Positions 23,985 through 35,018 of a stretch of 64,000 nt of DNA are shown piece after piece. A model generated the notes under the pieces. It saw only the letters and a program-made list of their open reading frames with translations. It did not search any database and was not told the DNA's origin. Location: positions 1 through 64,000 of the forward strand of contig WIUZ02000028.1 in assembly GCA_015956445.1 (NCBI GenBank). The letters run 5' to 3'. How positions within the stretch are numbered: the first letter of the stretch is position 1; the number at the start of each line of letters is the position of its first letter. This stretch comes from Thelephora terrestris (lineage: Eukaryota > Basidiomycota > Agaricomycetes > Thelephorales > Thelephoraceae). Both the position numbers and the translations under genes were made by a program.

Positions 23985-26900
23985 ATGCCATCTAAGCGGT
24001 CGGAGGAGAAGAAGAAGGCCCAAGCAACGACGGCGGATGCCCCCAAGGTGTCCCGGGTCGGGTGGAAGACCGGAGAGCAGTTGGAGTGGATGCTCACCGA
24101 GTGGGCGAGTTTTGTCCATCATCAAAACGAGAAGACACTAGATCGTTTCTGGCCCCGCGTTTACCACGGTTGGGCTACCCGGTGGCCGATCATTCCCAGT
24201 CCCGAGTCCGTGGCAAAGCACGGTTCCAAGGAAAACGCAATCCTTGTTATTCGTATGGAACTCCGTACGGTACGTCAAGTAGGCTCCTCTTCTCATACTT
24301 ATGTGACTCATCCCTCTTCAGAAAATTCGCAATTGGTTTCACAACCACGGCCGCCCGGGTTCCAAAACTGGCAAGTCAGACTTACGGCTCACTCAAGGCG
24401 ACAAACGAAAGCTTGCTCCGGTTCAATTTTACTGTTCCTACGCCTGGAACAAGGGCCTTGAGAAGATTGTGCTCGACCGATGGCAAGCTCAGAAACACTC
24501 TTACATGTCAACGGACGACGACGACCCCACCGCTGACACGATCGATACGTCTGGTTCCGGCTCACACATCCCCATAAACTTCAAAATCATGGTCGCAAAG
24601 GAACAATACAACTTGTTAACTCCGGCGCAGAAGAAAGAGATTGACAATCGCCGCGAGGAGGATGTACAGAAAAAGTACAGGTCGATACCGGATATCAATG
24701 ACGATGGAGAGAGGATTAAAAAGCTCCGCGAACACCATCGGTGAGAGTTTCCTGTTGGTCACTGCCTGCGGTACCCTCTCTAATCAGCCATCAAATCTAG
24801 AAACCAGCCATCGATCTCGACTTCAATTATGCGCGTTATCAAGAACCTTGAAGACCAGACGGGGGCCATCGCGCATGTACTGGTTGGTTATATGGACCCT
24901 GAGACTGGAGCCCCATCGTTCGCAGGGTATGTTCAACTGCAGTGCAGCTCCTACACTCCGTCGCTTTGTCTAACACTTGTTTTTTGAATCAAGGTATTGC
25001 CAAGGGAAAACAACCGAGGGCCTGGGCTTTAGTCATTTCTATGGGGATACATGGGAGAAGACTGTTGTGAGTCCGTTCAGAGATTGGGGGATGGCTGTAT
25101 TTGGTGGTATGTCCCTTCGAGTGATGTTGGAGGGCACACGCTGACTCTTCCCATTAGAACTAGGCACCAAGCGCCGTTCTTCATTCTTGCTCTCTCCCGG
25201 CGACCAGGGATCCACACCAACTGCCTCATCCTCCACGAATTCTGACGCCATGGTCATTGACAAACCCACGGAAACCCCGCCTGGGTTTGGTAGCGTCATC
25301 GTCGACGGTAATGGACCTGTCGGGGGATCTAGCACGACACCTTTTCTCCACGTCTCCGGAACGACTCAAGCCGTACCACCTCAAACATTGGTTCCCTCTC
25401 CCGCAGTCGACCAACTTTCCGCTATGACACTCCAAACTCCTGGCAGCAATCTCGGATTCCCTGAGCCTATACAGCTGTACGACTTCAACCAACCTATCAC
25501 CTGGGACATGTTTCCATCTTCCCAGTTTGTCGGGAGTGTCAATGACTATCCCGAAATCGTTCTGCCCACGCCCACCGAGTCTCTCGTTGTTACTCCCTCA
25601 TCCACTCGGTCAGTTACACCCAACAATCAAGTCGTTATTCCCCCCACTGTTTGGGAACCTCCTTCTCCTTCTGTTGTTACCACTCTTGTTCTTGATGCCA
25701 CCGCAACCTCTGCTATTACCCATGAACCGGCCTCTCTTGTCACTTCCCCTGTTCTTGAATCCCTTCCATTAACGTCCAACCAAAACATGATTCCCGAGCC
25801 TGCGCCTCTTGTCTCTCCTCTCGTTCTTGGAACCGCCGCAGCCACAGCCACAGCCAATCAAACTGTGGTGTATCCTCTTGCCCATGAATCCTCTTCTCTC
25901 GGTGTTCCTGTTCTTGGACCCTCTCAGATAAATCAAACCACGGGTCTTCCCATGCCCCACCGGCACATTTCTCCTCGCCTTCCTTCTCGTACCCTCGAAT
26001 TTTCTCAGCCCATTGCGCCCAACCAAATTGTTGTCGCCCAAAGACCTACATCTCACCTCCCGGCGACCGACCCCCATTCCACCGCGTTGCAGCATTACCC
26101 TGATCGTTCGGGACTAACGACCAAAAGTTCCTACAAAACTAGAGGCAAGGCTGGCACGACTACCACCACCCGGCGAGACTCGCTTGATGGTGCACCGGAC
26201 ATCATACTGTCGCTGGGCTCATCCGGGTATGAAGTCGCCAAACCTTCATCACAGCCAGGGCTCCCTGTCACGTCCGAGAGCGATACGGATAGCTCCACCC
26301 AGCCCTCCACGCCTAGCACCCCCTCCTCTGCATTCTCTCCTGAGATTATCCCGTCGTCGCAACAGACCATTGAGGAATGTATGGTAATGCCTGCGGAGGC
26401 ACTTATTCAAGCCAAGTCTTCTGCCAGTAACCCCGTGGGGCCTTCGTCTCAGCGGTTGGCTGATGACGCCTCGACCACTCTTGCGGTATCCAAGACCACC
26501 CCTGCCCCTAGTTCGACTCTCCGTGAGGTCCCCACTTACGCCATGGACAAATCAGATTTTCCTTCGTGGTTTGATGACCGCGAGAAACTCGATTACGTTT
26601 TGTCTGTGGAAGGTGGAGAATTGTGGAAAAGGCTCATCGCCGCCTGGATCAGGCAAGAGAGAAGGGTCGGTTTTGGGTTGAATGAAAAACTTGTAAGTGA
26701 GAAAGGCGTCATTGTTTTATGGCATGTTCTAACAACTCGCCGCAGGGAGCAAGTCTGTCCTCAAAGAACAAGCCCCGTATCTTGGGAGATTATTTCAAGT
26801 GGCACCACAATCCCACCAAGGGGGATTCTGTCGCGTTGCCAGCGTTTGGGAACGAGGTAGCAGCCTGGTGGTCAAGTCTCCAGCCCGAGTGGCGCCAAAA

Positions 26901-27285
26901 GGACGAACTCTCCCCCAACGATCAGAACAACTACTCCTATATCCTTGCTGGCGGGAAGAAGGGTGTCTTCCTCCTGATCCTCTGTTTGGCGTGGTGGGAT
27001 AAAGCCCATGGCCGAGATGTGGAGAAAGAGAAGGCCAGACGTTGTGATGCTGCAAAGGCTGGGATGGGCGAAACTGCACTCAACCTTGACAACCTGCTCA
27101 CTCACGAAACTAAGTGGCTCGAAATCGTCAACGACCTCCTCTTCGTCATGGAGCTCGCTCAAGCCTGGCCGGTTCCCGGTGAAGGGACCTCTGGTGCTCT
27201 CGCCGACACCCCCGGCGATACGCGAACGAAACGAGCAGCTGAGCGAGGTTCCGGCTCAACTCGAAAGAAGGCGAAGAGATCCTGA
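23985..27285 (+). CDS. Large agaricomycete-specific family protein of unknown function
   Basis: Six exons give a continuous 1,005-residue frame: 23,985-24,269; 24,322-24,740; 24,801-24,926; 24,994-25,106; 25,158-26,692; 26,746-27,285. The N-terminal part has Trp-rich helices (LEWMLTEWASFV, LDRFWPRVYHGWATRWP) followed by KIRNWFHNHGR, which resembles the WF-x-N-x-R heart of a homeodomain recognition helix, then RKLAPVQFYCSYAW. The centre (exon 5) is a long Pro/Ser/Thr-rich disordered linker. The C-terminal part has KPRILGDYFKWH, a WWSSLQPEWR motif, ILAGGKKGVFLLILCLAWW and a basic end (KRAAERGSGSTRKKAKRS) that looks like a nuclear localisation signal. This arrangement (N-terminal NWFxNH, disordered middle, C-terminal W..LQP.WR and LYWWG-like block) recurs in many agaricomycete genomes as a multicopy family without a known role. 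A DNA-binding function is only inferred. Confidence 0.8.
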
Positions 27286-27769
27286 TCTTGCTCTACACCT
27301 CACTGGCTCCTGATGGCGTCCCTCTTCCCCTTCTGAGTACCCTCTAAAATAATTTGAACGTTTGTTTTACCCCGCGATCTGAATTGCCGTCACCTATCTA
27401 CCTGTCTTTACATGTGTCTAGTCGCGTCCCATGCTGTATGCCTCCGTATTTACGCCCGGCACGCTGTCAACCCACAATCTACCTGCCTCTCTTTACTTAC
27501 GTTTGCGTGTGTTGCCTATTGTGTTACCCGCATTGAAACTTTGATAGGTTTGTCAAAAACGAAGCACAGGTGATAAGAATGATGACTGAGCCGAGGGCAC
27601 CGCTTGTTTGATGGTCAAATTCTCTCACAAACAACGGCCAGATGCATTGTAAGTCGGGACATGTACAATCGTGCGCACGAGAAGACTAGACGTAGGAAAA
27701 TTCTGCACGACAGAGAGAATCGGTCAAGCACGTGCAAGTAATGATTGTATGTAAAAATACAGGGCCTAT
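27286..27769. other. Short intergenic stretch
   Basis: The 3' flank of the large gene up to the start of the right-hand repeat array. No gene or repeat is identified. Confidence 0.35.
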
Positions 27770-29065
27770 CTACACGAAGACTGGACCCTTGCAGGCATTG
27801 GGTGGAACGAGTTCAAGCGCAGGTGAAATACGTCGGGGATGGGGAGCCAGTGGTAAAGAGGGAAGCATACTCATGAAAAGAGAACAACGGTGAAGGTTGT
27901 GCCCGAGAAGGGACAAAAATGGGATTGGGAGGACCTGATGGAAACACACACTGCGGATGCGAGAATGAGTGAGCGGGACGAGGACGCAGTTGTCGAAAGT
28001 AAAAGAGACGTCGACGGACGTAATGGACGGAAGGTCATCTGAAAAGAGCACGAAAAGTGAAATTAATTAGTGTTTCACAAGCAACACGATAAGCGAACCG
28101 GTAGGGAGAGACTTGCCGGAAGTATTGGACCGCCAGGGTGATGAGTAGGAAGACGAACAAGAGGGGAGGCAGATTTGCAGACCGGGGGGACGAAACGGCA
28201 GACCAAACCAGGGAAAGTGGGGTGTAGTGCAGAGGGAGAGAGCAGGGAAGAACGGAGTCTACGCATGAGAGTTTGAGACAATTGCACAGGTGGTTTGGCC
28301 ACGAGAACCAGTGGAGGGGGATACAGGGAGCTGCAAGGCAGCTGAGACGGAGGTGTGGAAGACGAGAAGCTGAGACCATTGAACGGGTACTCACGAGGGG
28401 GACGATAAGAGCGCTTTCGACGAAGAAGGGGAAGTGTACACCATAGGGCGCAAGAACGAGTGCATGGGAGACGATGCGGTTGGCCAGCTTTGTATGAGTG
28501 GAGAACGAGTGAGTTTGAGTTGAATCTGGGAGGTGCGGCGTGGGGTGGCCGGGCTGCTGGAGGTCGTGATGATCGATGAAGAGGAGTACGTGATGGGGGG
28601 CTTAGCAAAGGTACAGAGCGTGGTGAATTATACCATCGTCTCCCGCGAACTCCTGTATCGGACGGATTGCAGCAAGTCGTCGCCGCGTGATGTGACAATG
28701 GTTAGTGCCTATTTACACCAGGGAATTGAAAACCGAGTTGTATATTGTAGAAATAATGACAAGGGGTAAAATCAATTTTAACTCTACAAAATTGAGGCGG
28801 TCACATGGGTGAAACGGCCAAGAGGACTAGCGGGAGGGATACAGGGAGCTAGAAGGCGCCTAGGATAGAGACGCGTCAGCGAGGGGTAGGAGTTTCAAAC
28901 AGTACTCGCAGGGGACTGCGATAAGTTGTTTCAGACAAGGGAGGGGGAATCAAGTCACGGGGATGCTTAGGAGGGAAACACACTCACGATGAGACCCGAT
29001 AATGAGCGAACGGGCAGGAGGGATTGTCAGAAAAGGGACGAGAAGTCAAGCTTCAAGGAAGGACC
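27770..29065 (-). repeat. Right array of diverged ~480-base units, inverted relative to 11.2-13.3 kb
   Basis: Read on the minus strand, this DNA shows the same landmarks as the left array: CTCGTGAGTACCCG, GGTTCTCGTGGCC, TTATCGTGTTGCTTGTGA and CCTTCCGTCCATTACGTCC. It also carries GCGACGACTTGCTGCA near 28,690, matching GCGACGACTTGTTGCA near 11,560. Similarity to the left array is clearly lower than between the adjoining 2.2 kb repeats. The plus strand is purine-rich here. No gene is called. Confidence 0.65.
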
Positions 29066-31227
29066 TGACACGGAGTTATATCGGTGAGATGTAGCAGCTG
29101 CTGAAGACAAACTCACCGGGGATGCGATAAGGGAGTTTTGATGAAGGAAAGGGCACGAGGGGAAATATGTTCTTCACAAGTCACGACAAGGGGTGAGGAC
29201 GTGGTTGTCGAGGAAAACGAGATCATCGGAGGACGTGAATTGTGGCTGAGAAGCGCACGAAGGACTGAATGAATTGGTGTTTCACAATAAGGACGATAAG
29301 TGTACCAGAAAGGAAGGAGCTCACCCCAAAGATCGATCCGTCCCAGCGACAGGATATGTTAGTGGGTAAGCGAGGCGGGGGCAGTAGACATCTGATTTTG
29401 GCATAGAAATGTGGACCGTAGGGTGTCCGTTGACCAGAGGTGCTGGAAATGAGGGGAAGTTGGATTGCGGTGCTGAGGAGAGGATGGGAGTAGGTTGGGA
29501 AGGGGAGAGCCGTGACTGCTGGATGACGCGGTCAGCGAACGAACAGGAGGAGGTGTATAGCCAAACTAGGCTGACGCCCATTGTCGAATCAGAAGTACAA
29601 CACCCTGGAGCGCTGAGTGGATCGCCGAGGCGGAAAGCGGACCGTGCGCGCCGCACGGCAAGGGTTGCTTCGACGGGTGGTGAAATGGTGGGAATCTCGA
29701 GTTCCATTTCCGGTCCTCCGAGCCAGAGGGGTGGGTGGGTCGGGAATGGGCGAGAATCCGTTGACCGATCAAAAGTGAGTGGCGGGAGGACGATTACCAA
29801 TCCAGGAGGGACCATCCACCAATTAAAAGCGTGGGAGCCAGGCAAACGCAATGAATGGGCAAGGGGGATGAAAACGCGCCACGTGGGTGACCAAATGGAG
29901 GAGGCGAGCTGCAAATCTGAGGAAGAGGAGCATGTCAGAGCCGGGTGGCATGCAAACGTACGACGTTCGTAGCCAATCAGGAGAATATTGTCAAAGGCAG
30001 ACGTGATAACTAAGAAATGAATAGAAGGGGGGTATTGCCGCCATCTATGGGGGAACGGCCTGAGCGAGAAGCGTGTCCATCTAGGAAACACAAACGCGAG
30101 AAGCGTGGCCGCCGGTAAATGCGAGAGGAAGTTTCTCGCCAAACCTGAAAGGAGGGAGAAGCGGGTAGTGAGTGGGAAGATACCTGTCAACAAGTGATTG
30201 ATGATTGGCCAGTGAGGAAGGTGGGAGGGTGGTTGTCGACGATGGAGGGGCAATGTGGGCGGGTCGGGAGAAGTCAGCGTCCGCCGACCAACCAGAAGCG
30301 AAGGATCTGGGGGACACAATAAACAGGAAAACGGTTGAGGGGAAAGAAGATTACCGGTCTGGGAAAGACGGAAGCACAAATCCAGAGGGGTCTGTCGACC
30401 TATCAAAGGCGCGGCAGGAGGAAGGTGGGACGGAATAGAAGGAGACGGCATCGTCATCGAGCAGTGCGACAAGGAAGTAAATAAGTAGAAAGGAAAGCGA
30501 AACACTAAGTTGGGACGTGACCAGCTCGACAAAGAATGCGATAAGTGAGATAACGAATGAGGAAGGGTGGATTACCGAGCGGGAAAGGGGGAGGCGTCCG
30601 TCAAACGATCCACACGGATCAGTAGATCGGGAACAGAATCGGGCGTCCCACGAGCTGCAATATGCCAGGTTGAGTAGACGGGAGGGCAGACGATGTGGCT
30701 GAGTGGATCAGGAGGAGGGGAAGACGACGAAACAAGAAGTTGTACTGCAGCGTCGTGGGCGCCGATCAGAAACATTGGGTGAACATGAGCCAATAGGGAT
30801 GAAGAATTCTCCTTCTCACGGTCACGGTACGTCCGCGAACCCCGGGAAAAGCCCCAAGGGAGGAGGAGGAGGATTTCCCGACTGGAAATCGGCGCGGAGG
30901 TTCGCGTCGGGGAGCTTGGCGCTCATGGTAGGGAGGCATCGCGCCATCACCTGCGAAGTCGATATTTCGCACGGCTGCAACGCGTCTCTCGTTGCGAAAG
31001 GCAACGAAGGAACCCTAGATTAGGATATATGTAGTGTAATTATTGCTATACAGCAAGGGAGGGGGTTTGCCTGCCTGCGGGAAAGTACGAGAGCGGACGC
31101 CGGCAGGGCGAGAGGACCCGCCCGGTTTGGCAACACGGTTCCCTGCCGGCAATCAATAAGCATCGTTGAAAAGGGCCTGGGAACAATCTGTCGCCTCACA
31201 CTGCACAACGCGGGAGGGCAGTTGTCA
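29066..31227 (-). repeat. Right copy of the 2.2 kb repeat, inverted relative to 8,985-11,216
   Basis: Its reverse complement is nearly identical to 8,985-11,216, with occasional substitutions and one rather than three 34-base units. It runs from TGACAACTGCCC (31,227 on the minus strand) to CCGTGTCA (29,066). A 403-codon open frame across 29,321-30,532 is interrupted in the left copy and has the Pro/Ser/Leu make-up of C/T-rich DNA, so I treat it as chance. The outer end abuts the coiled-coil gene copy at 31.3 kb. No target duplication is visible: the flanks read GATCA outside and GGTCC inside. Confidence 0.85.
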
Positions 31228-31256
31228 GATCAAAGTTAACAATCTGGACAACCACA

Positions 31257-32830
31257 GCTGCCCACGGTATCTCCACCATCTCCCGTATCGACCGTCATGC
31301 CGCCGCCCGCAAAACCTATGCCACCGCGGCTGGGACTCCTTATACCACGGATGACCAGGTATGGGGGAGGTCTAGAGCTTCTTGTGTTAGCACTAACGCC
31401 TTCCTCTAGGTAGAGGTTACGTTCTTTTGGCGTTTGATGCCAGCTAACGGCTTCTAGATCTTAGAGATTGTCAAGGAGGTGGACGCCGAACATCTCAGGG
31501 AGACGATCCCTCACTTGATGGGGTTGACCTGGGACGATGAGCTCTGGGTTCGGTCAATGATCGCCGAGAAGGTGGTCTTCCAGATGCGGGGTAGGTTCGG
31601 GGAGTTAGAGCATCCGATCAAAAAGGAGCTCTGGTACACCCTGCAAAGGGGAATCTACGATCAGGACCTGTTGGAGCACGGGGCAACCGTTCCTCCGGCC
31701 GTCCGCCATGCCACTGCCGCCACTTCGTTATTGTGGTCGCTCGTTCGGGAGGGAGAGAGAGCCGGGTAGGTTCTCTGTTTGAGTATTCGAGTATGACTCT
31801 CGACTAATCAAACTGCCTAGGTTGAACGTTTGGAGCGCGAGGTGAAGGAGGCGAAGGCAGACGTCCTACGTCTGTCGGCAGAGGGTCTTCTGATGAAGGA
31901 GACTCTGGCCGCCTTTCAGCAGGGGACAAACAAGGCGTTGGAGGCGATGGTTGCCAACCATCAAGAGTTGATCGCTGGGCTGAAGGTTCGGGACAACAAC
32001 ATCAAGGGGGCGTTGGCTAGGAGGGATGAAAAGGTTCTTTCAGCCTTTGCAGGTTTATGCAATGACTGAGAGACTTCTTCTAGACGGAACAGCTCGAAGA
32101 CGTGGTGGCCGTTTTGACGGCGCAGGTCGCGTCCTTGCAGGATAAGACCTGCAACTGCAAGGAGGGTCCGAAGTTGGTTGGTCAGGGGACTGCCGACGTT
32201 CCGTTCGAGCTGGAGTACGCCGATGAGGTGGTACTCCCGTCGCCTAACCCATCGTCCTATGCGACACCTCCGGTAGAGAACGCGGTTCCCGTTCCGACTC
32301 CGGCTCCGGCTTCGACATTGGCCAAGTCCGACAAGGAGAACTGTCGGCGCTGCCCGTTGCAGCCGATCAGTCAGCTGGTCAAAATCGAGGATGAGGTCAT
32401 GGAAGTCGACCGGGCCGAAGATGTTCCGAGGGCCATTGAGGTACGTCCGGTGATCAAGGGGCAGCGCTGTAAATGCTCTCGACGCCGCCTTGCTCATCGC
32501 ATGGCTCCTTCGGCTAACCCATACCCGCGTCCAGTTGAGTCGGATGGTGACCAGTCTGGTCGAGGTGGGGAACGAGAGTTCCGCTATTGGGTCAACCGTC
32601 CCTACCGACAGGTCGAGTCGGAGATCCAGCTTCGCCACCAGCTCCGACTCGCGAGAGAGGATCCCACCCAGGGGTGTGACGAGGGAGACGGAGGGTCGCT
32701 CGTCGACTACGTCGATAGTGCTGCCGAACAGTCACCCGGTGATGGAGATGTGGGACCAGGTGTTCCAGAGTTCGGTGACATCTGGGAGGCTGATCGGTCC
32801 GCTCGAAGGCATCTCTTCTTATCGGCTTGA
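31257..32830 (+). CDS. Coiled-coil protein of unknown function (copy 2), 5' end lost or displaced
   Basis: This is a paralogue of the minus-strand gene at 2.1-3.9 kb, with the same block order: VDAEHLRETIP with DDELWVRSMIAEK, a coiled coil (ERLEREVKEAKADVLRLS), CNCKEG in place of LCHCRTRS, FELEYADEV, then RYWVNRPYRQVE. Introns near 31,360-31,409, 31,416-31,457, 31,768-31,820 and 32,063-32,084 fit. No in-frame ATG is visible between the end of the 2.2 kb repeat (31,227) and the first homologous codons, so the original start may have been removed by that repeat. The join at 31,767/31,821 does not give an open frame with an obvious GT...AG pair, so the copy may be a pseudogene. The 3' end is uncertain because another frame stays open to 32,966. 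Confidence 0.5.
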
Positions 32831-33876
32831 ACTCGTCGTTCAGCTGAGTGCCGAAGATGGTGACGCCATGTTCGGGGAGGTCCTAGCGAGGAGGGGCCAG
32901 CACTACAATCTCCGGGATGGACGTTTGATGACCATGAGGCCTGCCGTAGATAGAGTCGACTTTTGATGGACTTGGATAGCACCGTATATAGCTCGTTGTG
33001 GATTCGCTGGGAATAGTACGCGCGCGTGTGTGTTTTGAATGATTGGCGTGAAGGATAAGGAGTGTGAAGCATTCAAACATAAGAAATGGTAAGAAGGGTT
33101 CGAAGAAAGAGTGTGTTATAAAAAGTTTAAAAATACCATGTTCCTGACAGGAATATCATACGCTTAGCACTTGTCTACGTGGTAGATACTGTTTCTGTGA
33201 TCACGTCTCTCATCTTCTCGTTCCCAAACTTGAGGGAATTGATTACCTATCACCTTGAACTCTGGCCAGACGAGCCATCTCCTACTATCCCGGACGCATC
33301 ACAGAGGGGACCATTGGAACTGCTTTCGATACACTCTACCGAAGTAGGTAATCATCCCCCCTTGCCCGATTGGGGCTCACATCTCACAGGCTCTTGTTGG
33401 ATCCAAGCGGTGAGGGTATAGAGCTGTTAATCAAAAGGTCCTCTGAGATGATGGTGGCACTTACACTGATCGGTATGCAACTCCTGCGAGTATTTTGGAA
33501 GCAAAATCTATAATTACTAACCTGCCAAAGATCCGGTGAACTAGCCACTAAGCCTTCGGAGTCCGAGAGGGCAGAGATGGCAGTTAGAAGGTCGGGTCCT
33601 CGGTTTAGAGGCGCGAGCCTCTAGGGAATCTGCGGGAAGCGAATGAACAGCGAGAGGGAAAGTCGGGATATGAACGGGAGAACGAGGCAGAAGACAACGG
33701 GAAAGCCAGAGAACGAAACTACCGATAACAAACAAAGGGAAACGTCGGGATACGTCGGGACAACAGAGTCAGAAATCGGGACGCCAGCGGGACACGAGAG
33801 ACCAGAGGGACGACGAGAACGAGGGCGAGATGACGAGGGAACCGAAGGGAGGACCGTAGCAACGCTGCTAGGCCTC

Positions 33877-33880
<4 letters not shown>

Positions 33881-33914
<34 letters not shown>
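33881..33914 (+). repeat. (GA)n microsatellite inside the LTR
   Basis: An uninterrupted run of GA dinucleotides of about 34 bases. On the LTR strand it is (CT)n, shortly downstream of the TATA box. Confidence 0.95.
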
Positions 33915-33916
<2 letters not shown>

Positions 33917-33956
33917 ACGCTGCTGATTGATTCTGTGGTCTATCGAATACAGGGGC

Positions 33957-33967
33957 CTTTATATACA
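33957..33967 (-). promoter_or_regulatory. TATA box of the LTR
   Basis: On the minus strand the string GTATATAAAGG lies within the solo LTR, as expected for an LTR's own promoter. A CT-rich tract follows it. Confidence 0.55.
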
Positions 33968-35018
33968 ATGCTAAGGGTTCTGAGAACGAAGGGAACCAAA
34001 GGGAACGAACCAAAATGATGTCAAGAGACCTTATGACGAGTCTATGACATAGGGAAGGTGGGGGATCGAAGGGAATGATGAAGGAAAGGAATGTGGTTGA
34101 GAAACGAACCAGAGGGAGGTCTGGAGTCGCAAGCAGGGCGATCGATCGAGACGTGATCGGGACGCAGGGAATGGAGATAGGGAGATGAAAACTAAACATA
34201 TAAAACGTACTGAAAAGTCGGGACGCGATCGGGACTGATCGGGACGCGATCGGGAGGGAATGTGAAGGAAACAAAGTCCTAGGGATACTAAATGCTAAGG
34301 AACGCAGGTCGCAGGTCGCGGGTCGAGGGGGCGCAGGTCGCAGGTCTAAGTCGCAGGTCGCAGGTCGAAAGGGGAAAACGTTGGGACGTCGCGATGTCGC
34401 GAAGGGGGATAAGGAGAGAGGGAAGTGTAGCGAAGCAAAGGGACAGCGAATCCTCATCAGGACAGTCGAGAATGCTGAGGGAAGTCATCTAGACCTCGCG
34501 CAGCGGTTGTCGATAGTCGAGAGAAGGTCGCGATTCCGGATAGTGTCCGAAATACGGTCACGACACCGGGGGGTTTTTGGTCAGGCCAAGAGGAAGCACC
34601 GCCCCCTATCGTCCATCTACCATTGCTTTCTTCCCTTACGAGGGTTAGAGTCCAACTAGTCTGGGCAAACCCATCCACCTGTCTTATGGGACTCTTATCT
34701 TCCATTCGCTCAGCCCCCGAATTATCCTCAGTCACTTTTTCGTTCGCTGACTGACGGGCCACTACTTCAATGTTTCCTCCCTCCAGAAGTTGGGCTGTTG
34801 TGGATAGGCAGTTGGCATCAACAATCACTGCGTGTACCATGGCAACAGTTGGCTTGAGGGTTGTATTGGCAGGCTGGCCAGAGGATATTCCGAGCTGGGG
34901 AGAACACTTCCCTGAGTTCAGGGAAGCTGGGGGCAAATCAAGAAGAGAGGTCGACAGCTATGAGTATTATGATTCGAGGCCAATCTTTAATGCTGAGTAT
35001 TGGAGAGACTCGTTGTAA

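Larger units (their letters stand above)
33537..34565 (-). mobile_element. Solo LTR of an LTR retrotransposon (fossil)
   Basis: In the minus orientation the insertion starts TGTCGTGACCG and ends GGCTAGTTCA, the TG...CA ends of an LTR. It is flanked on both sides by CCGG (33,533-33,536 and 34,566-34,569), a possible 4-base target duplication. A TATA box lies inside on the same strand. No internal coding region is present, so it is a solo LTR left by recombination. The TGTCGTGACC start is one I associate with basidiomycete Ty3/Gypsy-type LTRs, but the family call is an inference. It interrupts the F-box relic and is therefore younger than that copy. Confidence 0.8.
33148..35018 (+). pseudogene. 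F-box-family gene fragment, interrupted by a solo LTR
   Basis: 33,148-33,530 matches the second half of exon 1 plus the intron of the intact F-box gene at 45.3 kb (FSFPNLRELITYHLELWPDE, TLIGMQLLRV). 34,570-35,018 matches its exon 2 (LPSLTRVRVQLV, SSIRSAPELSSVTFSF, GLRVVLAGWPED, FNAEYWRDSL). The F-box half of exon 1 is missing. The two pieces are separated by a 1.03 kb insertion with LTR ends, located exactly where intron 1 meets exon 2 in the intact gene. Relative to the intact copy this relic has several C-to-T type changes (GATTACCTAT versus GATCACCTAC), in line with its position at the edge of the CpG-poor block. It is non-functional. Confidence 0.85.

Noticed and set aside
29321-30532. 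Open frame of 403 codons on the minus strand
   Set aside because: It lies in the pyrimidine-rich 2.2 kb repeat, is interrupted in the other copy, and is a low-complexity Pro/Ser/Leu string without domains.
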